Origin: Actinobacteria bacterium ATB1
GTDB taxonomy: Bacteria; Actinomycetota; Acidimicrobiia; UBA2766
Direction: 5' to 3'
Length of the DNA: 28,421 nt
Assembly: GCA_021404985.1 (NCBI GenBank)
Contig: QWHP01000001.1
Location: forward strand, 1-28,421
The notes below the pieces were generated by a model that saw only the letters and a list, made by a program, of their open reading frames with translations, was not told the DNA's origin and did no database searches. Every line of letters begins with the position of its first letter. Position 1 is the stretch's first letter. The position numbers and the translations under genes are program-made. Of this stretch, positions 15,316 to 23,177 are shown one piece after another.

Positions 15316-16376
15316 CGCCACGGCTTCGCCGGTTGCTGTCGGCGCTTCTGGGAGTCGCCGGCCTCGTATCGCTCGCTGTCTGGGCGTCCTCCGACTGGGT
15401 CCACTCCACGATCCTCGACGAGGAGGGCTTCACGGAATCCGTGTCGGCCACCTTCCAGCGTGTCGACGTCAGGGCGGATATCGCCACGGCGCTCGCCGGC
15501 CGGCTCGAGGAGTCAGAACTTCCCGGCGGTCAGGTGACACCTGAGCTCCAGCGAGCGTTGGAGGACATCGTCCAGCTTCCGGAGTTCCAGCAGGCGAGCA
15601 CACAGGCAGTCGTTGCCGTTCACGGCGAGCTTCTGGAGATCAACGCAACCGGGGAACCCGTTGTCGTGGACCTCGACGAGTTTCGCACCCAGTTCGAGGA
15701 CCGCCTCGAAGACCTCGACCCCCCGATCAAGGACGCCATCCCGCCGGAGGGCCTGGGATCGCTCGTCATCCCGGCCGGCAGTCTGCCGTCCCTCGCCGCC
15801 CAGGAGTGGATCCTCCAAGCCCTTCCACTCTGGAGCCTCCTCTTCGGCATCCTCTTCCTCGCCGGTGCCGTCGCCCTCGCAGTCGACAGGCCGGGGACAT
15901 TGATCCGGATCGGGATTGGCCTCGGCGTCGTGTCGGTACTCGCCGTGGCGGTCAGGGTGTTCGTGCCCAGGTGGGTCGTGAACAGCTTGACCGACACCAC
16001 CGTCCGTGAGGTGAGCTATGCCGTACTTGCGTCGATGCTCGACCGGCTCGTCGGGACAGGCCTCGTGCTCCTCGCCGTGGGTGGCCTTTGCGTGGCTGCC
16101 GGGCTGGGTCTGCGGTACCTCCTCCGATGGAAGGCAGAACAGGACCTCCTGAAGACAATTCCGGTGACCGAGTACGACGCCTCCTCGACCCCGTGGGAAG
16201 TCCAGAACCCCGGCAAGCCCTACACCATCGGTTCTCCCCCGACCTCGCCCCAGACGAGCGAGCCTGCCGGCCGGCCCGTTCCCTTCAAGCCGGTGCCTGG
16301 CCCCCCTGCCGGGCCCGGAGTTCCGCCTCGACCGGGCGCGGGTGGTGGCTGGGGCGCTCCCGGTCGTCGTTTCTGA
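15312..16376 (+). CDS. Unknown four-helix integral membrane protein
   Basis: 354 residues from GTG 15312; TTG 15303 is the only nearby alternative, and neither has a clear ribosome binding site. Helices lie at about 7-25, 171-191, 198-216 and 247-270. Residues 26-165 should lie outside the cytoplasm and are mostly helical and acidic (ESVSATFQRVDVRADIA, QRALEDIVQLPEFQ, EFRTQFEDRLEDL). The C-terminal tail, from about 290, is cytoplasmic and rich in Pro and Gly. I have no family name for it. The start is the weak point of this call. The tail ends 62 bp before the hydrolase gene, which has its own start signal. Confidence 0.75.
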   Translation: MTPRLRRLLSALLGVAGLVSLAVWASSDWVHSTILDEEGFTESVSATFQRVDVRADIATALAGRLEESELPGGQVTPELQRALEDIVQLPEFQQASTQAVVAVHGELLEINATGEPVVVDLDEFRTQFEDRLEDLDPPIKDAIPPEGLGSLVIPAGSLPSLAAQEWILQALPLWSLLFGILFLAGAVALAVDRPGTLIRIGIGLGVVSVLAVAVRVFVPRWVVNSLTDTTVREVSYAVLASMLDRLVGTGLVLLAVGGLCVAAGLGLRYLLRWKAEQDLLKTIPVTEYDASSTPWEVQNPGKPYTIGSPPTSPQTSEPAGRPVPFKPVPGPPAGPGVPPRPGAGGGWGAPGRRF

Positions 16377-16426
16377 CACCTCAGGCCAGCTTCCCTCTCC
16401 GAGGGCGCCCGCCACGCGATCACAAC

Positions 16427-16432
16427 TAGGTT
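16427..16432 (+). promoter_or_regulatory. -10 hexamer TAGGTT, leaderless start
   Basis: TAGGTT, six bases (CGCCCT), then GTG 16439. There is no ribosome binding site. Confidence 0.5.
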
Positions 16433-16438
16433 CGCCCT

Positions 16439-17137
16439 GTGTCACACGACCAGAGGAGCCGCGAGCGGGTCACTCTCATCACTTCCGACGGGGTGGAGCT
16501 CGACGCGCTGTGGGTGTCGTCTACTTCGATCGTCGTTGCAGTGGTGCTGTGTCATCCTCATCCCGAACACGGGGGGTCGATGCACAACCCCCTTCTTCTG
16601 ACAGTGGAGGATGCGGTCTGCAGATCGGGTGGCGGCGTCCTCCGGTTCGACTTCCGAGGCGTTGGACGCAGCGGCAGGACGCACACGGGCACTGACGGCG
16701 AGGTTGCGGATGTCGATGCGGCAGCGCGCTGGGTCCGAGGGCGCCAACCGGGGTGTCCGCTCGCCGTGGGAGGCTGGTCCTTCGGCGGGGGCGTGAGCCA
16801 CGCGTGGGCGGCACGGCAGGGGGCAACAAGCCGTTTGTCCTGGTTCGGGATCGCCCCGGTGCTGGCGTTCGGATCCACCCGGAGAGACGCGACGGAGCCG
16901 GCAACGCAGCAGGCCCAAGAGGATGGAACCGGCTCACGTCGGCTCGGTATCCCGGCCTTCGCCGTCGTGGGAGACCGGGACCCGTTCGTGTCACCCCTGG
17001 GACTCGAGAAGGAACTGGGTCCCGGTGCGGAGGTCACAGTCCTCGAGGGTTGCGACCACTTCTTCGTCGGTGCATGCGCTCGTCGCATGGCAGACCTGCT
17101 CGCCCGTCACATCGCAGGGACGCCGCACCAAGACTGA
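16439..17137 (+). CDS. Alpha/beta-hydrolase (dienelactone-hydrolase-like or esterase-like)
   Basis: 232 residues. The catalytic triad is visible: S114 in GGWSFGGG, D181 in GDRDPF (D179 is the alternative) and H207 in GCDHFF. The loop LCHPHPEHGGSMHN (38-50) and RFDFRGVGRSG (69-79) match the family of small hydrolases usually annotated as alpha/beta-hydrolase with the HPHP...GG..N signature. The substrate is unknown, and no signal peptide is present, so it is cytoplasmic. GTG 16439 is chosen because of the upstream TAGGTT. A long hairpin lies 36 bp after the stop. Confidence 0.88.
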   Translation: MSHDQRSRERVTLITSDGVELDALWVSSTSIVVAVVLCHPHPEHGGSMHNPLLLTVEDAVCRSGGGVLRFDFRGVGRSGRTHTGTDGEVADVDAAARWVRGRQPGCPLAVGGWSFGGGVSHAWAARQGATSRLSWFGIAPVLAFGSTRRDATEPATQQAQEDGTGSRRLGIPAFAVVGDRDPFVSPLGLEKELGPGAEVTVLEGCDHFFVGACARRMADLLARHIAGTPHQD

Positions 17138-17172
17138 CGTCCCTCTCTCGACCGACCTCACCTGTCGACCCG

Positions 17173-17219
17173 ACGTGGGTGGATTCTGTCATCACTGGGA
17201 TGTCTGGATCCGCCCACGT
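17173..17219 (+). terminator. Long 14-bp hairpin after the hydrolase gene
   Basis: Left arm 17173-17186 (ACGTGGGTGGATTC), 19-base loop, right arm 17206-17219 (GGATCCGCCCACGT). All 14 positions pair in plus-strand RNA, with two G-U pairs. In minus-strand RNA those two become mismatches, so it fits termination of the hydrolase transcript better than that of gcvT. There is no T tract. Confidence 0.5.
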
Positions 17220-17237
17220 GGATGGATGGAGGGGGCG

Positions 17238-18383
17238 TCAGATGTCGACGAAGGGGGGTGTCACGGGCTCCACGTCGATCACGCGACCACGCAGGTCGAC
17301 GCTCGCCGGGACCGAGCCGACTCGGACCAGGGCGAGGCCGATACCCCGCTCCAGGAGCGGCGAGTAGCCACCGCTCGTGATCGTGCCGATCTCGTTGCCA
17401 GCGGCGTCGCGCACGGGGCACTCGTCGCGAAGCGGCCTTCGATCTCTTCCGCGGAGTCCGACGAGTTCTCGTCTGACACCGCCCGCCGCCTGCTCCCGCA
17501 ACGCAGCGGACCCGGGGAAGTCCGAAGAATCCAAGGCGACAACCCAATCGAGTCCGGCCTCGAGGGGAGAGATCTCTGCCGAGATCTCGTGTCCGTGAAG
17601 GGGATATCCCATCTCGAGGCGGAGCGTGTCCCTCGCGCCGAGTCCGGCGGGCATCCCCCCGACAGCATCGAGTGGGGCCTGCATACCGTCCCAGAGCCCG
17701 ACGATCGTGGCAGCGGGTGCCATCAACTCGATGCCGGGTGAGCCAGTGTAGCCGGTGCCGGACACGATTCCGTCACCCCAGGCGGACCGGAACCGTTCGA
17801 CGCGGAACCTCCCAGGGTTGGCGTTCGGCAGGACTTCTGCGGCGATCTCCTCCCACCGGGGGCCTTGCAGGGCAAGGATCCCCCATTCCTCGCTCACATC
17901 CTCCACCTCGACGTCGTCACCTGCCGAGCTTGCCTCCCGCGCCAAGCCCCCGAGCACATCCACGACATCGGCGACGTTGGCTGCATTCGGCACGACGAGC
18001 CATTCGTCCACCTCGAGGTGGCAGACGATCAGGTCGTCCACGACACCACCTTGGTCGTTGCAGAGGAGCGTGTACTGAGCCCGGCCCAGCCCGGCCTTTC
18101 CGATGTCGTTTGTCAACGTGCGCTGCAGGAACACCGGCGAATCAGCGCCCCGGACAAACACGCTACCCATGTGGCTCACGTCGAAGAGTCCACACGTGCG
18201 GCGCACGGCGAGATGCTCGGCGACGACCCCTTCGTACTGGATGGGCATGGACCAACCGGCGAAATCGACCATACGTGCACCCAACGCGAGGTGGCGGCTC
18301 TCCAAGGCCGTCGTCCTCGGCGCCGCCTGGCGACGGTCCTGTGAGGCTGCCTGGGGTGTGGGACCACCGGGGAACTCGGACAT
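17238..18383 (-). CDS. gcvT: Aminomethyltransferase (glycine cleavage T-protein)
   Basis: 381 residues from ATG 18383, eight bases after TACCCT; an in-frame ATG at 18446 lies upstream of that signal. T-protein takes the aminomethyl group from lipoylated GcvH and makes methylene-tetrahydrofolate and ammonia. Visible features are DFAGWSMPIQY (40-50), LFDVSHMG, the Asp pair of GGVVDDLIV (116-117) that holds the catalytic Asp, and later GYTGSPGIELMAP and SGGYSP. It begins with about 25 residues of low-complexity extension. GcvH is encoded 5 kb away in the same strand run. No P-protein gene is in the window. Confidence 0.95.
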   Translation of the reverse strand: MSEFPGGPTPQAASQDRRQAAPRTTALESRHLALGARMVDFAGWSMPIQYEGVVAEHLAVRRTCGLFDVSHMGSVFVRGADSPVFLQRTLTNDIGKAGLGRAQYTLLCNDQGGVVDDLIVCHLEVDEWLVVPNAANVADVVDVLGGLAREASSAGDDVEVEDVSEEWGILALQGPRWEEIAAEVLPNANPGRFRVERFRSAWGDGIVSGTGYTGSPGIELMAPAATIVGLWDGMQAPLDAVGGMPAGLGARDTLRLEMGYPLHGHEISAEISPLEAGLDWVVALDSSDFPGSAALREQAAGGVRRELVGLRGRDRRPLRDECPVRDAAGNEIGTITSGGYSPLLERGIGLALVRVGSVPASVDLRGRVIDVEPVTPPFVDI

Positions 18384-18391
18384 GGACTCCG

Positions 18392-18397
18392 AGGGTA
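18392..18397 (-). promoter_or_regulatory. -10 hexamer TACCCT, near-leaderless start of gcvT
   Basis: TACCCT on the minus strand lies exactly eight bases before ATG 18383. It could give gcvT its own transcript within the run. Confidence 0.4.
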
Positions 18398-18432
18398 CAG
18401 ACCGTTGCCATGCCCCGGACAAGGCCTGGTGT

Positions 18433-18807
18433 TCAGGTGAGGCCATACTTCGTGAGGAGGGCCTCGAAATCCCGTTGATAGAACAGCTTGCAGTTCACAT
18501 CCGGGAAGTGCTCCGCGAGCCTGCGCAGCTTCTTGTTCTTGCGGCGCACCAGGCGCTGGTCCATCGTCGTTATCTCGATGTATAGGTCCTGATCAGGAAG
18601 GTAGAAGTCCGGTGCGAAGGCCTCCGTGGGATTCCCGTCCCCGTCCCGACTGAACACGAACGTTCGTGGCTCGTATTCCCAGCGGACTCGATAGAAGTCG
18701 AGGAGTTCGGCGAACTGCTTCTCGGATCGGTGCTGGAATCGCAGCCCACTCGAGGGCAGGGGCTGCGGAGATGCGCCGTCTCCCTCCGGCTGAAATACCC
18801 CGGACAC
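18433..18807 (-). CDS. Small PD-(D/E)XK-like protein of unknown function
   Basis: 124 residues from GTG 18807, with a purine-rich ribosome binding region, 20 bp after the merR stop. After a variable N-terminus come HRSEKQFAELLDFY, WEYEPRTF, then FAPDFYLPD and YIEITT, then KNKKLRRLAEHFPD and KLFYQRDFEALL. The order Glu helix, PDFYLP, then E-I-T matches a compact PD-(D/E)XK nuclease-like core, but the Lys expected after the Glu is Thr. A Lys-rich helix follows. Either Lys migration or loss of activity would fit. I recall similar unnamed proteins beside hpt or regulatory genes in other actinobacteria. Nuclease activity is inference. Confidence 0.7.
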   Translation of the reverse strand: MSGVFQPEGDGASPQPLPSSGLRFQHRSEKQFAELLDFYRVRWEYEPRTFVFSRDGDGNPTEAFAPDFYLPDQDLYIEITTMDQRLVRRKNKKLRRLAEHFPDVNCKLFYQRDFEALLTKYGLT

Positions 18808-18827
18808 CTTCCCCGCTCCCCTCCCTG

Positions 18828-19325
18828 TCAGGTCGTCATCTCCCGGACCTCGGGACTGACGTCACCCATCGCAGCCGGGTGAAGCTCATCGATCGTGCCG
18901 GTGAGCTCCTGACGGATCGGGTCGAGCGCGAAGCCGAAGACGACCTGCCCCGAGTTGAGGAGGTCGATGATCTCCTCGTTCGAACGGCTCGCGTAGACCC
19001 TGTTCCCGTCGGAGAAGACGCGCAGGCCCGCAGGCTCCTCGTCGAGCTGCTCGCGGATGTAGGAGAAGGCGCGCTCGATCTTCTGGAGGGAGAGCCCAGC
19101 GTCGCGCAGGCTCTTGATGATCTTGAGCTCGACGAGGTCCCTGTAGGAGTAGCGGCGCTGTGATCCGGATCCGCTTGCGGGCACAACGGACGGCAGCACA
19201 AGACCCTTGCGCGCCCAGTGATCGAGCTGGCGGTACGTGATACCCACGAGGTTCGCCGCCTCGGGTCCGCCGAAGGACAGCTTCACTCCGTCGCTATCGA
19301 AACCGGTTGCTCTACTGGGCGCCAC
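18828..19325 (-). CDS. MerR-family regulator, Rv1830-like
   Basis: 165 residues from GTG 19325, with GGGGAG at 5 bp. The N-terminal winged helix reads AANLVGITYRQLDHWARKGLV, cited as NLVGITYRQLDHWARKGL, then QRRYSYRDLVELKIIKSL. A short coiled coil (SLQKIERAFSYIREQL) follows. The C-terminal piece (LRVFSDGNRVYASRSNEEIIDLL in outline, with FGFALDPIRQELTG) resembles M. tuberculosis Rv1830 as I remember it. It lies in the same block as the FtsR-like, GarA-like and DUF151 genes, as in mycobacteria. Its ligand and targets are unknown. It has its own good promoter. Confidence 0.88.
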   Translation of the reverse strand: MAPSRATGFDSDGVKLSFGGPEAANLVGITYRQLDHWARKGLVLPSVVPASGSGSQRRYSYRDLVELKIIKSLRDAGLSLQKIERAFSYIREQLDEEPAGLRVFSDGNRVYASRSNEEIIDLLNSGQVVFGFALDPIRQELTGTIDELHPAAMGDVSPEVREMTT

Positions 19326-19364
19326 TTTCGCTCCCCAAGGGACGAGTTACACGGGTGGCATTCC

Positions 19365-19393
19365 AACGTAGTCCACAGGGACCCGGGGGTCAA
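19365..19393 (-). promoter_or_regulatory. Sigma-70-type promoter for merR
   Basis: On the minus strand: TTGACC (19393-19388), a 17-bp spacer, then TACGTT (19370-19365). The transcript would start near 19358, with a leader of about 33 bases holding the GGGGAG site. Confidence 0.6.
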
Positions 19394-19435
19394 CGCGGCG
19401 AGGTCCACGGATTCGAGCCACGTCACCCACAGCGC

Positions 19436-19912
19436 TCAGCCCTCGAAGTCCTCGGGTCTTACCTCGTCGAGGAACTCCCGGAACTTCTCCACCTCCGCCT
19501 CCTCCTCGTCGTCGGTGATGAGGATTGCCGCCTCGTCCAGCACATCCTCGACGGCGAAGATCGGAGTCCCTATGCGTACCGCGAGAGCGATCGCGTCGGA
19601 CGGCCGTGCAGACACCACGATCTCCTTGTCGTCGCGTTCGAGCACGAGGTCTGCATAGAACGTGCCTTCGCGCAACTCGACGATGACCACCCGCCTCACC
19701 CCGACCCCGAGTGCCACCAGGACCTCCTTGAAGAGATCGTGGGTCAGAGGCCGGGGGGTGGACATTCCCTGAAGGGCGAACGCGATCGCCTGCGCCTCGA
19801 CACCGCCGATCCAGATCGGGAGGAAGCGCTCCCCGTCGGCCTCACGGAGAAGCACGATCGGTTGGTTCGTCGGGAGCTCGACACGGACACCGACGAGAGA
19901 CATTTCGATCAC
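19436..19912 (-). CDS. DUF151 bifunctional nuclease family protein
   Basis: 158 residues from GTG 19912, with GGGAGG at 8 bp; an ATG at 19951 would add 13 residues upstream of that site. The DUF151 core is clear: LPIWIGGVEAQAIAFALQG in outline (IWIGGVEAQAIAFALQ), PLTHDLFKEVL, FYADLVL and SARPSDAIALAVRIGTPIF. The acidic C-terminus (TDDEEEAEVEKFREFL) is usual. Family members have DNase and RNase activity in vitro and a stress-linked role in plants and bacteria. M. tuberculosis Rv1829 is the homologue in the matching locus. It lies between hpt and merR with promoters of its own. Confidence 0.93.
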   Translation of the reverse strand: MIEMSLVGVRVELPTNQPIVLLREADGERFLPIWIGGVEAQAIAFALQGMSTPRPLTHDLFKEVLVALGVGVRRVVIVELREGTFYADLVLERDDKEIVVSARPSDAIALAVRIGTPIFAVEDVLDEAAILITDDEEEAEVEKFREFLDEVRPEDFEG

Positions 19913-19941
19913 GCAGGGCACCTCCCTCTGCCGTCGTGGGG

Positions 19942-19947
19942 AGCGTA
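19942..19947 (-). promoter_or_regulatory. -10 hexamer TACGCT upstream of the DUF151 gene
   Basis: TACGCT with TGTGA just before it, in the 102-bp gap after hpt. The transcript start would be near 19935, about 23 bases before the GTG and upstream of the GGGAGG site. No -35 is evident. Confidence 0.35.
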
Positions 19948-20014
19948 TCACAGCATCCGGACGGGGATTCGCTGCCTGCCCACGCAGTGAGATCCTCTCC
20001 GTGGGGACCCATGC

Positions 20015-20665
20015 TCAGCGTCCGGAACCCGCCGCAGGGAAGAAGGAGGGGACGTGGCGGGCGGGCTCTTGCACCAGGGCTTCGATGTCCGTGACGGCAT
20101 ACAGGGCGTCCAAGTTCCGGTACAGCTCGTCGTGGTCGAGCCCGTATCCGATCACGAACCTATCGGGAATCGAGAAGCCCCTGAAAGCGATGTCGAGATC
20201 GACGATCCTCCGGACATCCTTGTCGAAGAGAGCGCAAACCTCGAGCGAGGCGGGGTGGCGTGCGGCGAGCACGCGCAGGAGGTACTGGAGAGTCAAGCCC
20301 GTGTCGACGATGTCCTCGACGACGACCACGTGGCGACCCTCGATGTTCCCGGACAGGTCCTGCTCGATCCGCACGATGCCGGAGGCCCCGCCCGAACCGA
20401 ACGACGAGATCGACATGAAATCGACCTCGCACTCGATGTCCATACGTCGCACGAGGTCGGCGAGGAACAGTGTCGCACCCTTGAGTACCGACACCAGGAC
20501 CGGACGCCTGCCCTCGTATGCCTCGGTGAGCTCCAGAGCCAACCGACGGACCCGCGCCGCAAGCGCCGCAGAATCGATCAGCAGATCGAGGCCGGGAGGG
20601 GCGTCACTCTCCTCGGGGGTCTCTTCAGATGCGGGAGGGGGATCGGATCTCGTCACATCAGCCAC
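20015..20665 (-). CDS. hpt: Hypoxanthine(-guanine) phosphoribosyltransferase
   Basis: 216 residues. It salvages hypoxanthine and guanine with PRPP. The PRPP loop VVVVEDIVDTGLTL is intact, with E117, D118 and T122. SVLKGATLFLADL near 59-71 and DRFVIGYGLDHDELYRNL near the end are typical. It is longer than usual (about 180) because of a Pro/Glu-rich N-terminus. ATG 20665 overlaps the dac stop by 13 bp; GTG 20656 is an alternative that would overlap it as GTGA. It is therefore the last gene of the garA-ftsR-dac-hpt unit. Confidence 0.94.
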   Translation of the reverse strand: MADVTRSDPPPASEETPEESDAPPGLDLLIDSAALAARVRRLALELTEAYEGRRPVLVSVLKGATLFLADLVRRMDIECEVDFMSISSFGSGGASGIVRIEQDLSGNIEGRHVVVVEDIVDTGLTLQYLLRVLAARHPASLEVCALFDKDVRRIVDLDIAFRGFSIPDRFVIGYGLDHDELYRNLDALYAVTDIEALVQEPARHVPSFFPAAGSGR

Positions 20666-21918
20666 GCCGAGGCCAACCGACGGTCGTCGAGGACCGCGTG
20701 GGCCGCGTCATCGTCGACCTCGACCTCGACGGACCCCTCCGATCCGACCGGAACGGTGGCGACGAGCGGTGCGCTGACGCGGCGGCCGGATCCGTCGACC
20801 TCGTCTCCGGCGTCCAAGAGCTCGACGGTCCGATGATTTCTGAACGCCCACTCGAGCATCGCCATGTTGTCGGCCGTCGGGTCTTGTGAGGATAGTGCAA
20901 CGGCGATGAACCGCTGCCCTTGCCGTTCGGCCGCGCCCACGAGACAGTTGCCGGCCTTGGCAGTTCCGCCTGTCTTGACACCCATCCCGCCCGGAAATCC
21001 CCTCAGGAGTTTGTTCTTGTTGGTGGCAACCCGGGGTCCTTCGTGGCCGGGCCACGGGAACGGGATCTCCGGGGTCGCCACGAGCTGCGCCAGGAGGGGA
21101 TCCGTGAGCGCAGCTCGTGCGAGGACAGCGAGATCGTAGGCGGTGGAGACCTGGCCGTCCTGGTCCAGACCGTGGGGATTCACGACGTGCGTGCCGCGCG
21201 CCCCAAGGTCGGCCGCGACCCATGTCGCCAGCGTCCCGAACCCGCCATCGGAGCCGCCGACATGATGTGCGAGGGCGGCTGCTGCGTCATTCGCCGAGCC
21301 GACGAGCATGGCGGCGAGAAGGTCCTGCACGCTCCACTGTTCGCCCGGGGCGAGGTATATCTCCCTCTCCCCCACTCCTACCGCAGCGTCGGTGACCGTG
21401 ACGACTTCGGCTTCACCGGCGAACCTCCTCACGGTCAGGGCAGTCAGGATCTTGATCGTCGAGGCCACCGCCGCGGGTTCGTGCGCGTTCGCGGCCCAGA
21501 GCACAGTCCCCGTCGTGGCGTCCATCACGACGGCGCGCTTTGCGGTGATGGGCGGAGGAGCCTCTGCGGCCGCAGGGGCAGCGTCTGTGGCCAGGGCCAC
21601 TTCGGGGACGGGGCGATCGTGCCACTCGAGTGGCTTCCCGATCTCGGGGAAGTCCGGGACGGAAGGTATCGCGCTCTGGAGAGAGACCTCGTCGGCAGCC
21701 AGGGCCGCAGAGGTCCCCCGCGGGGCTTCAGGGGCCGACCTGGAGACCGCCCGGGCTGTTATCGCTCCGGCCAGCACCAGCGCGAGCGCCGTGACCCCGA
21801 CTGCGAGTCGACCCCACGGAAACCCGCGGGGCGCAGGCCTCGTGGCACGGTGCTTCCCGTGGCTTCGCGGCTTCGTCTTGTGTGAATCGGGCGCATTCGC
21901 GCCGAGACCTGTCGTCAT
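20653..21918 (-). CDS. D-alanyl-D-alanine carboxypeptidase (S11 penicillin-binding protein)
   Basis: 421 residues. A basic cytoplasmic N-terminus (to about 36) is followed by one signal anchor (37-55) and an Ala/Pro linker. The serine penicillin-binding domain has S153-T-I-K156 in the SxxK motif, S208-A-N210 and K315-T-G317, all three active-site motifs. It trims the terminal D-Ala of peptidoglycan stem peptides outside the membrane. A C-terminal piece with EGSVEVEVDDD may be a small beta domain. ATG 21918 lies 10 bp after ftsR, and the 3' end overlaps hpt. Placing a wall enzyme in the garA-ftsR unit is unlike the mycobacterial layout. Confidence 0.93.
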   Translation of the reverse strand: MTTGLGANAPDSHKTKPRSHGKHRATRPAPRGFPWGRLAVGVTALALVLAGAITARAVSRSAPEAPRGTSAALAADEVSLQSAIPSVPDFPEIGKPLEWHDRPVPEVALATDAAPAAAEAPPPITAKRAVVMDATTGTVLWAANAHEPAAVASTIKILTALTVRRFAGEAEVVTVTDAAVGVGEREIYLAPGEQWSVQDLLAAMLVGSANDAAAALAHHVGGSDGGFGTLATWVAADLGARGTHVVNPHGLDQDGQVSTAYDLAVLARAALTDPLLAQLVATPEIPFPWPGHEGPRVATNKNKLLRGFPGGMGVKTGGTAKAGNCLVGAAERQGQRFIAVALSSQDPTADNMAMLEWAFRNHRTVELLDAGDEVDGSGRRVSAPLVATVPVGSEGSVEVEVDDDAAHAVLDDRRLASAWLM

Positions 21919-21928
21919 TGCGTGTCCG

Positions 21929-22672
21929 TCAGGGGGATCGGTCCCGGAGATACTGCATCAAGAGCGCTTCGTGGAGGCGTCTTGTCAGGCCCACAAGCTC
22001 CGAGAGAGCCTTGTCCGCGCGAGCGCGAGCGTCGGGACCGGTCTGGACGAGAAGGGGGGCGAGCGCCTGGTCGAACAAGTCGCGTTCACGGTCCACGGCT
22101 TGGCGGAAGATGCGGAGATGGCGGGCTTGGATTCCGTAGGTCTCGAAACGCAGGGCGATCTCGCCGATGGTCAGGTCGGACTCGTCGTAGATGGGTGCGC
22201 CTCCTGACCGATCGGGGCGGAGAATCCCGAAGGTCTCGAGTTCCTCGAGTGCCTCCCGCGTCAGACCGCTTTCCTCGCGCATCCCTGCGGTGTCGAGTTT
22301 CATCGGACGCAAGGGCCTCGCAAGGTCAGGTCGCTCGGCGGTCGAGTCGCGGGTCACCGGGCCATCGACCGTTTCATCCTCGAGTTCGCCCCGCTCCCAG
22401 AGCTGCACCCGTTCCTTGATCACCTTCAGGGGGAGGTAGCGGTCCCTCTGGTCCGTGAGGATGAAGCGGAGGCGCTGGATGTCGTGGGCTGCGAACTTGC
22501 GGTACCCGGACTTCGTCCTCTCGGGGGCGATGAGGCCGCGGGACTCGAGGAATCTGATCTTGGAGATCGAGACGTCCGGGAACTCCGGCTTGAGGAGGTT
22601 GAGCACCTCTCCGATCGTGTGATAGCCACGTCCCTGGGACGCAGCCACCCCCCGGTCCCCACTCTCAGGCAT
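21929..22672 (-). CDS. ftsR: MerR-family regulator, FtsR (Rv1828)-like
   Basis: 247 residues from ATG 22672, overlapping garA by 8 bp. The N-terminal winged helix (HTIGEVLNLLKPEFPDVSIS, then KIRFLESRGLIAPERTKSGY, then FILTDQRDRYLPLKVIKE) closely follows Rv1828/FtsR, including the unusual insertion after the first helix. The C-terminal half (MREESGLTREALEELETFGI, YDESDLTIGEIA, YGIQARHLRIFRQAVDRE) is the second winged-helix-like part of that family. In corynebacteria FtsR activates ftsZ. Regulation of division genes is expected here by family, not shown. Confidence 0.9.
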   Translation of the reverse strand: MPESGDRGVAASQGRGYHTIGEVLNLLKPEFPDVSISKIRFLESRGLIAPERTKSGYRKFAAHDIQRLRFILTDQRDRYLPLKVIKERVQLWERGELEDETVDGPVTRDSTAERPDLARPLRPMKLDTAGMREESGLTREALEELETFGILRPDRSGGAPIYDESDLTIGEIALRFETYGIQARHLRIFRQAVDRERDLFDQALAPLLVQTGPDARARADKALSELVGLTRRLHEALLMQYLRDRSP

Positions 22673-23126
22673 GGACAAAGGCGATGACGTACTTACCGAT
22701 GCGAAGTTCGTCCCCGGATGTCAGCTCGGCGCTCTCGACCCGTTCGTCGTTGACATAGGTGCCGTTCAGGCTGCCGGCGTCCTTGAGGACGAATCGATCG
22801 CCGTCGCGGCCCAGCTCTGCGTGCCTTCGGCTCACGGTCACGTCGTCGAGGAAGAACTCGGAATCCGGATGGCGACCGATCCTCACGCGGTCGCCTGCCA
22901 CAACGTACTTGGTGCCAGCGTTGGGTCCGCGCCTGACGACCAGCACGGCCTGGTCGGCGGGGAGCTCTCCGAACGCGGCCTCGAGCTCCTCGCGAGCGGC
23001 CTCGAGCTCGGCGGCCGGAATGAGTTGAGTGGCCTCGTGTTCGGGCGCACCCACGAGGCGCGCCCCGCAGTGCATGCAGAACCGCGCGTCAGCCGGGTTC
23101 TCGAAGTCGCACACTTCGCAAGCCAT
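22665..23126 (-). CDS. garA: FHA-domain protein, GarA-like, with N-terminal zinc ribbon
   Basis: 153 residues from ATG 23126, six bases after TAAGCT. C3, C6, C17 and C20 (CEVC and CMHC) form a zinc ribbon. A helical acidic link with T33 (EATQLIP) follows, then the FHA domain (about 60-152) with RRGPNAG, GRHPDSEFFLDDVTVSRRH (R85, S99, H102) and GSLNGTYVN (N121). The FHA domain is very close to mycobacterial GarA (Rv1827), which controls glutamate and 2-oxoglutarate metabolism and is switched by phosphorylation of an N-terminal Thr pair. Mycobacterial GarA lacks the zinc ribbon. T33 is the natural candidate for the switch site. Confidence 0.9.
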   Translation of the reverse strand: MACEVCDFENPADARFCMHCGARLVGAPEHEATQLIPAAELEAAREELEAAFGELPADQAVLVVRRGPNAGTKYVVAGDRVRIGRHPDSEFFLDDVTVSRRHAELGRDGDRFVLKDAGSLNGTYVNDERVESAELTSGDELRIGKYVIAFVHA

Positions 23127-23132
23127 CCCTGA

Positions 23133-23138
23133 AGCTTA
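23133..23138 (-). promoter_or_regulatory. -10 hexamer TAAGCT, leaderless start of garA
   Basis: On the minus strand TAAGCT is followed by TCAGGG and then ATG 23126, a spacing of exactly six. It probably drives garA-ftsR-dac-hpt. Confidence 0.5.
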
Positions 23139-23177
23139 GATCGCCCGGGGTGGCGTTCGGACTCCGTGAGGGCACGG

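Noticed and set aside
20054..20836. Long plus-strand frames across hpt and dac
   Set aside because: Shadows of well-supported minus-strand genes with all catalytic motifs.
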